Position numbers and translations under genes: made by a program. From Deltaproteobacteria bacterium (GTDB lineage Bacteria; Myxococcota; Myxococcia; SLRQ01), in the NCBI GenBank assembly GCA_029210625.1, contig JARGFU010000003.1:62001-126000 (forward strand): 64,000 nucleotides of DNA. The letters are read 5' to 3'. This document shows positions 26,547 to 35,917 of this stretch, piece by piece. Below the pieces are notes generated by a model, which saw nothing but the letters and a program-made list of their open reading frames with translations, searched no databases and had not been told where the DNA came from. Each line of letters starts with the position of its first letter. Position 1 is the first letter of the stretch.

Positions 26547-28152
26547 CGATCGGCTCGCCCATCACGTTGAGGGAGGTGTTCAGGACCACCGGCACGCCGG
26601 TGCGGCGGCCGAAGGCCTCGATCACCCGCCGGTAGCGGGGGTGGTCGGCAGCCGAGACGGTCTGCACCCGCGCGGTGCCGTCCACGTGGGTCACGGCGGG
26701 GATGCGATCCTTGAAGCCCTCCCGCACGGGGAAGACCGTGGTCATGTAGGGGGAGCGGCCGCAGCCCTCGAACCACTCGGGGGCGGCCTCCTCGAGGATC
26801 GAGGGCGCGAAGGGGCGGAAGGGCTCCCGGTGCTTCACCTTGAGGTTCACCCGGTCCTTCATCTCGGCGCGGCGGGGGTCGGCGAGGATCGAGCGGTCAC
26901 CCAGGGCGCGGGCGCCCACCGCCATCCGGCCGCTGAAGTGCGCGAGGACCTCGCCCTCGTCCAGCCGCCGGGCGACCTCCTCCACCAGCGCCTCCTCCGG
27001 GAGCTGCTCGAAGGGCAGCCCCGAGGCCTCCAGCGCGCGCCTTACCTCCTCGCTGCCGAAGCCCGGGCCGAGGAAGACCGACTCCAGGGGCTGCCGGGGC
27101 GCCCGGGGGGCGAGCTGGTGGTAGACCTGCAGCGCCGCGCCGATGCTCGCGCCCGCGTCGTTCGCCGCCGGCTGGATCCAGAGCTCCTCGAAGGGGCCCT
27201 CCCGCTGCAGCCGGCCGTTCATCGCGGAGTTGAGCGCCACGCCGCCGGCCAGGCAGAGGCGGCGGGCGCCGGTGCGCTGGTGGAGCCGGTGGGCCAGGTG
27301 GAGCGCCACCTCCTCCAGGGCCGCCTGCATGGCCCGGGCGACGGCGCGGTGCCGGTCCTCCAGGGGGGCGCCGCGGGGGCGCACCGGCCCGAAGGTCTCG
27401 ACGAAGCGCCGGGAGACCCAGGGATCCCGGCCCCCGGCGGGGTAGTCGACGTAGGAGAGGTCGACCTCGAAGGTGCCGCCCGGCAGCGGGTGGAGGACCT
27501 CGCGGAAGCGCTCGACCAGGCTCTCGTCCCCGAAGGGCGCCAGCCCCATCACCTTGTACTGGTCCCCCTCCGGGTCGAAGCCCAGGTAGTGGGTGACGGC
27601 CGCGTAGAGGTAGCCGAGGGAGTGGGGGTAGTCGACCTCCTCCAGCACCCGGATCCGGCTGCCCTCGCCCATCGCCAGCTGGGTCGAGGCGATCTCGCCG
27701 TTGCCGTCCAGGGTGAGGATGGCCGCCGAGTCGAAGGGGGAGGGCAGGAAGGCGCTGGCGGCGTGCGCCAGGTGGTGCCGGACGTGGGTCAGGGGAGGGT
27801 GCCGCCGGCCCAGGCCGAAGGTCGAGCGGAAGCGGGCGCCGGCCTGCAGCAGATCGGCGTAGGTGCCGCCGTGCGCGCTCCCCATGCGCAGGGCCCGCGG
27901 GAGGTTCTGCAGGAGCATCCGCCCGCGCTGGGGCAGGCCGTGGAGGGGCTGCCAGTGGAAGGCGGCGGCGTCGAGCTCGTCGGCGCGCAGGCCCGCCTGC
28001 TCCAGGCACCAGGCCATCGCGAGCCGGGGCAGCCGGCCGTCGTGCTTGCGGCGGGAGAGGCGCTCCTCCTGCACGTAGTGGGTGAGCCGCCCGTCCTCGA
28101 CGAGCGCGGCCGCGGCGTTGTGGGCGTAGCAGTTGAAGCCCAGGACGCGCAT
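26455..28152 (-). CDS. NodU/CmcH-family carbamoyltransferase (second of a tandem pair)
   Basis: 565 residues starting MRVLGFNCYAHNAAAAL, whose ATG overlaps the preceding stop by one base. Family signatures: HVRHHLAHAASAFLPSPFDSAAILTLDGNGE, the ASKHA-type nucleotide domain, LCLAGGVALNSAMNGRL, and the C-terminal MAVGARALGDRSILADPR with HVDGTARVQTV and NTSLNVMGEPIV. These enzymes transfer a carbamoyl group from carbamoyl phosphate, through a carbamoyl-adenylate, to a hydroxyl on a sugar or natural product. The acceptor is unknown. Paralogous to the gene just upstream. Confidence 0.92.
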   Translation of the reverse strand: MRVLGFNCYAHNAAAALVEDGRLTHYVQEERLSRRKHDGRLPRLAMAWCLEQAGLRADELDAAAFHWQPLHGLPQRGRMLLQNLPRALRMGSAHGGTYADLLQAGARFRSTFGLGRRHPPLTHVRHHLAHAASAFLPSPFDSAAILTLDGNGEIASTQLAMGEGSRIRVLEEVDYPHSLGYLYAAVTHYLGFDPEGDQYKVMGLAPFGDESLVERFREVLHPLPGGTFEVDLSYVDYPAGGRDPWVSRRFVETFGPVRPRGAPLEDRHRAVARAMQAALEEVALHLAHRLHQRTGARRLCLAGGVALNSAMNGRLQREGPFEELWIQPAANDAGASIGAALQVYHQLAPRAPRQPLESVFLGPGFGSEEVRRALEASGLPFEQLPEEALVEEVARRLDEGEVLAHFSGRMAVGARALGDRSILADPRRAEMKDRVNLKVKHREPFRPFAPSILEEAAPEWFEGCGRSPYMTTVFPVREGFKDRIPAVTHVDGTARVQTVSAADHPRYRRVIEAFGRRTGVPVVLNTSLNVMGEPIVNTPEEALACLQATDLDGMVIEDFLVRKTG

Positions 28153-29846
28153 CACTCGGGCTTCTCGACCCAGCAGGGGCCCAGCGCCAGGGCGTCGATG
28201 CCCGTGCCGTCGTAGCAGGCGACCGCGTCCTCCGGCGTGCAGACGATGGGCTCCCCCATCACGTTGAAGGAGGTGTTCAGGATCACCGGGACGCCGCTCT
28301 CCTTCTCGAAGGCGCGCAGCAGCCCCCAGAAGAGGGGGTCGACCTCGCGCTCGACGGTCTGCAGCCGGGCCGTGCCATCCACGTGCGCCACCGCCGCCAG
28401 CCGGTCGACCCACGCCTCGCGGATGGGCACGACGTAGAGCATGAAGGGCGAGGGGCGGGTGGAGTCGAAGAAGGTGCTGGCCTCCTCCAGGGGCACGGCG
28501 GGGGCGAAGGGGCGGAAGCCCTCCCGGTGCTTCACCTTGGCGTTGATCCGGTCCTTCATCTCGGCGGGCCGCGGATCCGCCAGGATCGAGCGGTGGCCGA
28601 GGGCCCGGGGGCCGAACTCCATCCGGCCCTGGAACCAGCCGACGACCTTGCCCGCGGCGAGGGCCTTGGCCGTGCGCTCGAGGAGGGCCTCCTCGCCGAG
28701 GACCTCGTGGGGGCGGCCGGCGAGGGCGGCCTGGCAGGCCTCGTCCGGGAAGGCCGGGCCGAGGGCCGCCGAGCGGAAGTCGCAGCGGGTGTCCTGCTTC
28801 AGGTGGTGGCGCCAGACGTAGAGCGCGGCGCCCAGCGCCGTCCCGGCGTCGTTGGCGCCGGGCTGGACGAAGACCTCGTCGAAGCCCAGCTCCTCCCGGA
28901 GGCGGGTGTTGAGGACCGAGTTGAGGGCGACGCCGCCGGCGTAGGCCAGGTTGCGGCTCCCGGTGCGCGCCTTCAGCCCGCGGGCGAGGTGGAGGACGAC
29001 GTCCTCCACGCGCTTCTGCAGGGCGAAGGCGATGTCGTAGTGCCGCTGCTCGAGGGGCTCTCCCCGCCGGCGCAGGGGACCGAAGCGCTCGATGAAGCGC
29101 GGGGAGACCCAGGGATCCCGGATGCCGTGCTGGAAGCCGAAGTAGTCGAGGTCGAGGCGGAAGCTCCCCTCACCCTCGAGGGTGACGATCTCCTCGAAGT
29201 CCTTCCGGAAGGTCGGCTGCCCGAGCGCCGAGAGCGCCATCACCTTGTACTCGTCGCTGTCGGGCTTGAAGCCGAGGTAGTGGGTCAGGGAGACGTAGAG
29301 GTAGCCGAGGGAGTGGGGGAAGTAGACCTCGCCCAGGGTCTCGATCTCCGAGCCGCGCCCGTGAGCCAGGGTGGTGGTGGCCATCTCGCCGGAGCCGTCC
29401 ACCGTCAGGATGGCGGCCTCGTCGAAGGGAGCGCAGAAGAAGGCGCTCGAGCCGTGGCAGAGGTGGTGGCGGACCCTCCAGAAGCGAGGCCGCTGCTTCG
29501 TCGCCTCCGGGAAGTGGCGGCGGAGATCCTCGGGGGCCCGGATCATGTTCCACCACCGGCCCCCGTGGCTGTTCCAGAAGCGCAGGGAGGCGGGCATCCC
29601 CCGGGCGATCTGGCCCAGGCGGCGGTGGAAGTCGTGGAAGGGACGCCAGTGGAAGGCGACGTGATCCACGTCCTTCAGCCCGATGCCCTCCTGGGCCAGG
29701 CAGTAGGCGATCGCGTCCTTCGGGAACTCGCCGGTGTGGCGGTTGCGGTCGAAGCGCTCCTGCTGCGCCGCCGCCACCGGCACGCCGTCGCGCAGGAGGA
29801 CGGCGGCCGAGTTGAAGACGTAGCAGTTGAATCCCAGGACATACAT
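28152..29846 (-). CDS. NodU/CmcH-family carbamoyltransferase (first of a tandem pair)
   Basis: 564 residues starting MYVLGFNCYVFNSAAVLL; a longer frame adds 13 residues without support. Key segments: VRHHLCHGSSAFFCAPFDEAAILTVDGSGE, LAYAGGVALNSVLNTRL, MEFGPRALGHRSILADPR, HVDGTARLQTV and NTSFNVMGEPIVCTPEDA. Collinear with its neighbour throughout, so the pair arose by duplication. A Cys replaces the Ala of the HLAHA motif (HHLCHG). Likely O-carbamoylation of a glycan or secondary metabolite. A -10-like box lies 8 bases upstream of the ATG. Confidence 0.92.
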   Translation of the reverse strand: MYVLGFNCYVFNSAAVLLRDGVPVAAAQQERFDRNRHTGEFPKDAIAYCLAQEGIGLKDVDHVAFHWRPFHDFHRRLGQIARGMPASLRFWNSHGGRWWNMIRAPEDLRRHFPEATKQRPRFWRVRHHLCHGSSAFFCAPFDEAAILTVDGSGEMATTTLAHGRGSEIETLGEVYFPHSLGYLYVSLTHYLGFKPDSDEYKVMALSALGQPTFRKDFEEIVTLEGEGSFRLDLDYFGFQHGIRDPWVSPRFIERFGPLRRRGEPLEQRHYDIAFALQKRVEDVVLHLARGLKARTGSRNLAYAGGVALNSVLNTRLREELGFDEVFVQPGANDAGTALGAALYVWRHHLKQDTRCDFRSAALGPAFPDEACQAALAGRPHEVLGEEALLERTAKALAAGKVVGWFQGRMEFGPRALGHRSILADPRPAEMKDRINAKVKHREGFRPFAPAVPLEEASTFFDSTRPSPFMLYVVPIREAWVDRLAAVAHVDGTARLQTVEREVDPLFWGLLRAFEKESGVPVILNTSFNVMGEPIVCTPEDAVACYDGTGIDALALGPCWVEKPE

Positions 29847-29854
29847 CGGGGCAG

Positions 29855-29860
29855 AACCTA
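29855..29860 (-). promoter_or_regulatory. -10-like box close to the carbamoyltransferase start
   Basis: TAGGTT on the minus strand, 8 bases before the ATG at 29846; fits the leaderless pattern seen at other genes in the window. Confidence 0.4.
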
Positions 29861-29966
29861 GCAGCGCAGCGGATCCGGGGGCCATCCCTCGAATGGGGGC
29901 CGCCCGCTCTTCTCGCCGGCGGCCTCCCGGAGGTCCCGGGGGGCGCTTGTCGCGGGCGGCGCGCGG

Positions 29967-30470
29967 GTGCTACCGATCGTGGACGTGGAAGCCTATCGGG
30001 TCCCGAAGACGAAGGTGCAGGCCACCCTGGGGTTGGCGGGCCGGGAGGCTCGCCAGGTGAGCATCTTCCTGGCGCACCAGGCGGAGCGGCACGCCGGACC
30101 CGAGCGCCCCAGCGACCTCCTCGAGGGCGAGGCCACCTTCTTCGCCTGCGTCGACGCCGAGGACGGCTTCGTCCTCATCCAGCGGGAGGCGGTCGCCTTC
30201 CTGAAGGTGGCCACCGAGGTCGAGCTGGGCAGCGACCACCTGCCGGCCGAGGATCTGGGGGCCTCCTCGGCCCAGGCGGTGCCGGTGACGGTGATGCTCG
30301 AGGACGACCGGCCCCTGGAGGGCACGGTCGTCTTCCTCCTGCCGGACGCCCAGCAGCGCCTGCAGGACTACCTCAACGTCAGCGGGACCTTCTTCCCGCT
30401 GCGCGCGGGGGAGGAGATCTACCTGGTGAACAAGCGGCGGATCCTCTGGATCCGCAAGAAGGAAGGCTAG
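29967..30470 (+). CDS. Conserved-looking small protein preceding the PilT-like gene
   Basis: Up to 167 residues; the start is uncertain because GTG codons occur at 29967, 29979 and 29985. No signal peptide or membrane helix. The middle and end form strands: VTVMLEDDRPLEGTVVFLLPD, then RLQDYLNVSGTFFPL and EEIYLVNKRRILWI. The RLxDYLN pattern followed by a hydrophobic strand recalls the DUF6812 type. It lies 10 bases before the PilT-like ATPase gene, so a role in surface motility or its control is possible. Function unknown. Confidence 0.6.
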   Translation: MLPIVDVEAYRVPKTKVQATLGLAGREARQVSIFLAHQAERHAGPERPSDLLEGEATFFACVDAEDGFVLIQREAVAFLKVATEVELGSDHLPAEDLGASSAQAVPVTVMLEDDRPLEGTVVFLLPDAQQRLQDYLNVSGTFFPLRAGEEIYLVNKRRILWIRKKEG

Positions 30471-30480
30471 CAGGAGAGCG

Positions 30481-32178
30481 ATGGCACGCATCGACAAGTT
30501 CATCGACGCGCTCTTCCAGTTCGGCGCCGACGAGCTGCGCATCGTGGCCGGGATGCGGGCCATCCTGGTGACCGGCCAGGAGGCCCGGCCGGTGACCCAC
30601 CAGGACGCCACCTCCGCCCAGGTGGTCGAGCTGCTGCGGGAGATCGCCCCCGAGGTGCACCACCCGGAGCTGGAGGTGGACGGCGCCTTCTCCTTCGAGC
30701 ACCGCTCGGGCCAGGGCAAGGTGAAGGTGACCGTGGGGCGAGTGGGCGACCAGATCACCGCCTCCCTGCGGCCGGTGCCCGAGGAGCCCGACGGGGAGTC
30801 GGCCCTCGAGGCCCTGCGGGCCTGGACCCAGGAGGAGTCCGTCGGGGAGGTCGAGCTCGACGCGCCCGACACCGGCGTCTTCATCCCCGAGGCCGGGATC
30901 TCGCTGGCCGAGGCGCCCGACGCCATCGAGCTGGACGACGTTCCGGAGACCGGGGCCGGCTTCCCGGACCTCCTCGAGCGGGAGCGCGAGCCGGTGCCGG
31001 ACGTCGCGGCGGGCGCCACCCGGGCGCCCGACTCCGAGTACCCGGCGCCCCCCGAGGCGCCGCCCTCCGCCCCGGTGGCGGTCTCCTCCCCGGGAGGCGC
31101 GGCGGAGATCGATGCCTTCTTCCGGAGGATGCAGGACGAGGGCTGCTCGGATCTGCACCTCACCAGCGGGCAGCCGCCCCTCTTCCGACTCGACGGCTCG
31201 ATGGTGTCGTTGATGGGCGACGGGCGGCTCTCGGCCGAGACGGTGCACCGCCTGGTCCTGGAGATCACCCCGGAGAAGAACCGGCGGGAGTTCGAGGAGC
31301 TCCACGACACCGACTTCGCCTACGAGATCCCGGGGCTCGCGCGCTTCCGGGCCAACCTCTTCATGGACCGGAACGGCCCGGGCGCCGTCTTCCGGATCAT
31401 CCCGGCCGAGATCCTCTCCGCGAAGCAGCTCGGGCTGCCCCCGGCGGTGATGAACCTCTGCGAGCTGCGCAAGGGGCTCGTGCTGGTGACCGGCCCCACC
31501 GGCTCCGGCAAGTCGACGACCCTGGCGGCGATGATCGACCACATCAACCGCAGCCGGGACGAGCACATCATCACCATCGAGGACCCCATCGAGTTCGTGC
31601 ACCCCCAGCACAAGTGCCTGATCAACCAGCGGGAGGTGGGGGTCCACACGAAGGGCTTCAAGCAGGCCCTGCGCGCGGCCCTCCGAGAGGATCCGGACAT
31701 CGTCCTGGTGGGTGAGATGCGGGATCTGGAGACGGTGGCCATCGCCATCGAGACCGCCGAGACCGGTCACCTGGTCTTCGGGACGCTCCACACCAACACC
31801 GCGGCCTCCACCATCGACCGGATCATCGACCAGTTCCCGGCGGACCGTCAGGCCCAGATCCGGACCATGCTCTCCGAGTCCCTGAAGGGGGTCATCGCCC
31901 AGACCCTCTGCAAGAAGGTGGGGGGAGGACGGGTCGCCGCCCTCGAGGTGCTGATCGTCACCGCCTCGGTGGCCAACCTGATCCGCGAGGGCAAGACCTT
32001 CCAGATCCCCTCGATCATGCAGACCGGCCGGAGCGCCGGGATGACCACCCTCAACGAGTCGCTCCTGCGCCTGCTCAAGAGCCGGCTGATCTCTCCGGAG
32101 GAGGCGGTCACCAAGTCGGTGGCCCGCGCCGAGATGCGCCAGACCCTGATGGAGAAGGGGATCGTCGTCCGCGAGTAG
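30481..32178 (+). CDS. PilT/PilU-like ATPase with duplicated N-terminal domain
   Basis: 565 residues, longer than usual PilT (about 350-380). Residues about 207-565 are a complete retraction ATPase: SDLHLTSGQPPLFRLDG, Walker A GPTGSGKSTT (about 338-347), the Asp box EDPIEFVH, Walker B DPDIVLVGEMRDLET and the His box TGHLVFGTLHTNTA. The first 105 residues (ADELRIVAGMRAILVTG, ATSAQVVELLREI, VTVGRVGDQITASLRPVPE) align with the PilT N-terminal domain at 207-315, so this domain is duplicated, with a Pro/Glu-rich linker between copies. The role would be pilus retraction or regulation. No other pilus gene is nearby. Confidence 0.88.
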   Translation: MARIDKFIDALFQFGADELRIVAGMRAILVTGQEARPVTHQDATSAQVVELLREIAPEVHHPELEVDGAFSFEHRSGQGKVKVTVGRVGDQITASLRPVPEEPDGESALEALRAWTQEESVGEVELDAPDTGVFIPEAGISLAEAPDAIELDDVPETGAGFPDLLEREREPVPDVAAGATRAPDSEYPAPPEAPPSAPVAVSSPGGAAEIDAFFRRMQDEGCSDLHLTSGQPPLFRLDGSMVSLMGDGRLSAETVHRLVLEITPEKNRREFEELHDTDFAYEIPGLARFRANLFMDRNGPGAVFRIIPAEILSAKQLGLPPAVMNLCELRKGLVLVTGPTGSGKSTTLAAMIDHINRSRDEHIITIEDPIEFVHPQHKCLINQREVGVHTKGFKQALRAALREDPDIVLVGEMRDLETVAIAIETAETGHLVFGTLHTNTAASTIDRIIDQFPADRQAQIRTMLSESLKGVIAQTLCKKVGGGRVAALEVLIVTASVANLIREGKTFQIPSIMQTGRSAGMTTLNESLLRLLKSRLISPEEAVTKSVARAEMRQTLMEKGIVVRE

Positions 32179-32724
32179 CTACTCGGAGGGCTGCGCCTCG
32201 CGCAGCGCTACCCCCAACTCGGCGAGGGTGCGCGCGACATCCGCGCCGGCCGTCGAGGGGCTGACGTCCCGGTCGACCTTCAGGATCTTCCCGTCCTTGC
32301 CGATGTAGAAGGTGTGGCGGCTCGCCACGCCGACCCCCTTGAGGAGCACCCCGTAGGCGCGGGCGACCTCCTTCCCCGGGTCGGAGAGGATGGGGTAGTC
32401 GAGCTCGAGCTTCTTGGCGAACTCGGTGTTCTTCTCCACGGGATCGACGCTCGCCGCGTAGTAGGCGACCTCGTAGCGCCGGATGGCCTCGCCGCTCTCA
32501 CGGAGCGACTTGCACTCCATGGTTCACCCGCCGGTGAAGGCCTTGGGGAACCAGGCCAGGACGACCACCTCCTTGCCGAGGTGGTCCGCCAGGGCGTGCT
32601 GCCGTCCATCGGAGCCCGCCAGCTCGAAGGGGGGGGCCGAGGTGCCCGGGTCCAGCTGCTGCCCGTGGGCGCAGGCGGAGGACAGGAGCGCCGCGGCGAC
32701 GGCGATCGTGTTGCGCGTCTTCAT
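32179..32724 (-). CDS. Selenocysteine-containing peroxiredoxin lipoprotein (UGA read as Sec)
   Basis: 181 residues when the in-frame TGA at 32526-32524 is read as selenocysteine. The N-terminal part has a lipoprotein signal ([10 protein letters not shown]), then [17 protein letters not shown] and [14 protein letters not shown]. The TGA follows directly, then TMECKSLRE. In the AhpC/TSA (PrxQ-like) family this is the peroxidatic Cys (FTxGCTxE...C), so Sec sits at the active site with a possible resolving Cys four positions later. The rest is normal: [46 protein letters not shown]. It would reduce peroxides at the cell envelope. The reading frame continues without shift, and a SECIS hairpin lies downstream of the TGA. 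Confidence 0.9.
32491..32526 (-). promoter_or_regulatory. Bacterial SECIS element with its UGA codon
   Basis: The UGA is at 32526-32524. Downstream in the mRNA, GUCGCUC-CGUGA-GAGCGGC (32509-32491) forms a 7-bp stem with one G-U pair and a 5-base loop whose second base is G. The loop starts 22 bases after the UGA. These values fit the bacterial SECIS rules known for SelB recruitment (G in the first two loop positions, loop 16-37 bases from UGA). Confidence 0.85.
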
Positions 32725-32732
32725 GGAGGGAG

Positions 32733-32738
32733 AGCCTA
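32733..32738 (-). promoter_or_regulatory. -10-like box of the peroxiredoxin gene
   Basis: TAGGCT on the minus strand, 8 bases before the ATG at 32724. The gap CTCCCTCC contains no ribosome site, which fits a leaderless transcript. Confidence 0.45.
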
Positions 32739-32876
32739 GTCCCGGCGAGGCGGCCGCGCCGCCGGATCCTCGAGCGGGGTCGGGAGTCGGTCAGGGCTCC
32801 TTGACCACCCTTCGTTCCAGCCTGGGAAAGGATCGAGTAGACCCTCGACACCGGCGATCGCCGGGGGAGGCAAGCG

Positions 32877-33134
32877 ATGGAGTACTCAGGGATCCTCATA
32901 GCGGCCCGGCCGGAGGCGATGGACGAGGTCCGTCGCGCCGTCGACGGCCTGGAGGCGTTCGAGGTCCACCGCTTCCACCCCGAGGAGGGCCGGATGATCG
33001 CGGTCCAGGAGGCCGCGACCAACGAGGCCTCGAAGGAGGGGCTTCGGAGGATCCAGGCCCTGCCCGGGGTCCTCTTCGCCGAGCTCGTCTATCACCTGGT
33101 CGACGAGCACCGAGAACCGCACGAGGGAGAGTAG
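32877..33134 (+). CDS. napD: NapD chaperone for periplasmic nitrate reductase
   Basis: 85 residues with ferredoxin-like fold pattern: [38 protein letters not shown] and [15 protein letters not shown], as in NapD. NapD binds the Tat signal of NapA and checks cofactor loading before export. The ATG follows a gggggaggc ribosome site, and napA starts 2 bases after the stop, which secures the call. Confidence 0.85.
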   Translation: MEYSGILIAARPEAMDEVRRAVDGLEAFEVHRFHPEEGRMIAVQEAATNEASKEGLRRIQALPGVLFAELVYHLVDEHREPHEGE

Positions 33135-33136
33135 CA

Positions 33137-35917
33137 ATGGCCAATCTCGATCGCCGTGATTTCTTGAAGACCTCCGTCGCCGCCGCCGCGGCCGCGACGG
33201 TGGGGCTCTCCGCCCGGGAGGCCGCCGCCGAGGTCCTGGAGGAGGGCTGGAAGTGGGACAAGGGGGCCTGCCGCTTCTGTGGCGTGGGCTGCGGCATCCA
33301 GATCGCCACCAGGAAGGGCAAGGTGGTCGCGGTGAAGGGCGACCCGGACAGCCCCGTCAACCGTGGCATCCTCTGCGCCAAGGGCTACGCTAACGCCCTG
33401 ATCCCCTACGGCGACGATCGCCTCACCCGGCCCCTGCTCCGGATGAAGGACGGCAAGTTCGACAAGAGCGGTGACTTCGTGCCGGTCTCCTGGGAGCGGG
33501 CCTTCGACGAGATGGAGGCCCAGTTCAAGAAAGCCCACGGCGAGCTCGGCCCCACGGGCGTCGGCATCATGGGCTCAGGCCAGTACACCATCCAGGAGGG
33601 CTACGCCGCGGTGAAGCTCGCCAAGGCGGGCTGGCGGACCAACAACCTCGATCCCAACGCCCGCCACTGCATGGCCTCGGCGGTGGCCGCCTTCATCCAG
33701 ACCTTCGGCATCGACGAGCCCTCGGGCTGCTACGACGACCTCGAGCTCACCGACACCGCGGTGCTCTGGGGCGCGAACATGGCCGAGATGCACCCCATGC
33801 TCTGGTCACGCATCGTCGACAAGCGGCTGGCCGGCGGCAAGTACCAGATCGTGAACCTCACCACGATCAGCAACCGCAGCTCGCAGCTCGCCGATCTGGA
33901 GATCGTCTTCAAGCCGCAGACCGATCTGGCGATCTGGAACTTCCTGGCCCGCGAGGTCATCAAGCGCAAGGCGATGGACAAGAAGTTCGTCGACGCGCAC
34001 TGCGTCTTCGCCACCGGCCCCTACGACATCGGCTACGGGATGCGGGGGAGCGATGCCTTCGCCTACGAGGCCGAGAAGGACACCCAGCTTCGCGAGCGGG
34101 TGGTCGTCCTCACCAAGGAGGAGGCCATCGCCCAGCGCAAGCCCGTGGGGACCCGCACTGCCTACGAGCAGAAGAACGTCGCCAGCGCGGGCAAGCACTG
34201 GCAGATCACCTTCAAGGACTTCCAGAAGGCCCTCGAGCCCTACACCCTCGACTTCGTGGCCAACCTGGCCAATGGGGATCCGGACGAGCCGATCGAGTCC
34301 TTCAAGAAGAAGCTGAAGCAGCTCGCCGACCTCTACGTCGACAAGCAGCGCAAGATCGTCTCGCTCTGGACGATGGGCATGAACCAGCACACCCGCGGCA
34401 CCTGGGTGAACGAGCAGGCCTACATGGTGCACCTGCTCACCGGGCGCCAGGCCAAGCCGGGCAACGGCGCCTTCTCGCTCACCGGGCAGCCCTCGGCCTG
34501 CGGCACCGCCCGCGAGGTCGGCACCTTCGCGCACCGCCTTCCCGCCGACATGGTGGTGGCCAACCCCAAGCACCGGGAGATCAGCGAGAAGCACTGGAAG
34601 CTCCCGGCGAAGACCCTCAACCCCAAGATCGGCAGCCACATCACCCAGCAGATGCGCGACATCGAGGACGGGTCGATGAAGTGGCTCTGGGTCCAGGTCA
34701 CCAACCCCTTCCAGTCCACGGCCAACGCCAACCACTGGATCAAGGCGGCCCGAAAGAACGACGCCTTCGTGGTGGTCTCGGACGTCTACCCGACCCTCTC
34801 CTGCAAGGTCGCCGACCTGATCCTCCCCTCGGCGATCATCTTCGAGAAGTGGGGTGCCTACGGGAACTCGGAGCGCCGCACCCAGGTCTGGCGGCAGCAG
34901 GTCCCGCCGCCGGGCGAGGCCCGCTCCGACGTCTGGCAGATCATGGAGTTCGCCAAGCGCTTCAAGCTCTCCGAGGTCTGGGGTGAGCAGAGCATCCCCG
35001 GCCTGCAGGCCGAGGGCTTCGAGGACGGCAAGCTCCCCGACGTGCTGGCCGAGGCCGGGAAGCTCGGCTACTCGCCCGACGATACCCTCTACGACGTGCT
35101 CTTCGAGAGGCCCCTCGCCGGAACCTTCGCCTGGCCCGATCCGGTGGCGAAGGGCGCGGACAACTGCACGGTCGACGCCGCGGGCATCACCTGGTTCCCG
35201 GAGAAGGCCCTCTTCGAGGACTACGCCGCCTTCGGCCGGGGGCACGCCCACGACCTGGCGCCCTTCGACCTGCTCTTCGCCGACGACGTGCGCGGCCTGC
35301 GCTGGCCAGTGGTCGACGGCAAGGAGACGAGGTGGCGCTTCAACGAGGAGCACGATCCCTACGTGAAGAAGGGCGCGGGCTTCGAGTTCTACGGTGGCGC
35401 CCTCAAGGCCATCCCCAAGGGGAACCTGGACGAGGTCACCAAGCCGGAGCCGCAGTCGGTGGCCGGCCGGGCGAAGATCTTCTTCCGCCCCTACGCGGCC
35501 CCCGCCGAGTCGCCGGACGAGGCCTTCGATCTCTGGCTGGCCACCGGCCGGGTGATGGAGCACTGGCACAGCGGGACGATGACCCGCCGGGTCCCCGAGC
35601 TGCACAACGCCGTGCCCGTCGCGACGCTGGCGATGCACCCGAAGGACGCGACCGCGCGGAAGGTGAAGCACGGTCACCTGGTCTGGGTCGAGTCGCGGCG
35701 CGGCAAGATCCAGGCACGGGTCGAGATCGGGGGACGCAACAAGGTTCCCCGGGGGACCGTCTACGTTCCCTGGTTCGACGAGAGCGTCTTCATCAACAAG
35801 CTGACGCTCGACGCGACCTGCCCGATCTCCAAGGAGACCGACTTCAAGAAGTGCGCGGTCAAGGTCTACGCCGCCGAGGCCGTGGCCGCCGCCCCGGCCG
35901 TCGAGGAGGCCCGCTGA
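33137..35917 (+). CDS. napA: Periplasmic nitrate reductase catalytic subunit
   Basis: 926 residues. Tat signal [19 protein letters not shown]. The [4Fe-4S] site is CRFCGVGC with C in GILCAKGY (about residues 47-82). The molybdenum ligand is a Cys in RHCMASAV (about residue 178), typical of NapA rather than the Sec or Cys of formate dehydrogenases. Other Nap features are [35 protein letters not shown] and the C-terminal [20 protein letters not shown], the molybdopterin-dinucleotide domain. It reduces nitrate to nitrite in the periplasm. Forms an operon with napD and napB; the napB start overlaps its stop by one base. Confidence 0.95.
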   Translation: MANLDRRDFLKTSVAAAAAATVGLSAREAAAEVLEEGWKWDKGACRFCGVGCGIQIATRKGKVVAVKGDPDSPVNRGILCAKGYANALIPYGDDRLTRPLLRMKDGKFDKSGDFVPVSWERAFDEMEAQFKKAHGELGPTGVGIMGSGQYTIQEGYAAVKLAKAGWRTNNLDPNARHCMASAVAAFIQTFGIDEPSGCYDDLELTDTAVLWGANMAEMHPMLWSRIVDKRLAGGKYQIVNLTTISNRSSQLADLEIVFKPQTDLAIWNFLAREVIKRKAMDKKFVDAHCVFATGPYDIGYGMRGSDAFAYEAEKDTQLRERVVVLTKEEAIAQRKPVGTRTAYEQKNVASAGKHWQITFKDFQKALEPYTLDFVANLANGDPDEPIESFKKKLKQLADLYVDKQRKIVSLWTMGMNQHTRGTWVNEQAYMVHLLTGRQAKPGNGAFSLTGQPSACGTAREVGTFAHRLPADMVVANPKHREISEKHWKLPAKTLNPKIGSHITQQMRDIEDGSMKWLWVQVTNPFQSTANANHWIKAARKNDAFVVVSDVYPTLSCKVADLILPSAIIFEKWGAYGNSERRTQVWRQQVPPPGEARSDVWQIMEFAKRFKLSEVWGEQSIPGLQAEGFEDGKLPDVLAEAGKLGYSPDDTLYDVLFERPLAGTFAWPDPVAKGADNCTVDAAGITWFPEKALFEDYAAFGRGHAHDLAPFDLLFADDVRGLRWPVVDGKETRWRFNEEHDPYVKKGAGFEFYGGALKAIPKGNLDEVTKPEPQSVAGRAKIFFRPYAAPAESPDEAFDLWLATGRVMEHWHSGTMTRRVPELHNAVPVATLAMHPKDATARKVKHGHLVWVESRRGKIQARVEIGGRNKVPRGTVYVPWFDESVFINKLTLDATCPISKETDFKKCAVKVYAAEAVAAAPAVEEAR

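Noticed and set aside
32179-32520. A separate 113-residue gene beginning at an internal ATG, with 32524-32724 as another small gene
   Set aside because: Both pieces are in one frame, the junction is the active-site Cys position, and a SECIS hairpin follows the UGA. One selenoprotein explains everything.
33137-35917. Formate dehydrogenase, perhaps a second selenoprotein
   Set aside because: The molybdenum ligand is Cys in RHCMASAV, no in-frame UGA occurs, and napD and a dihaem NapB flank it.
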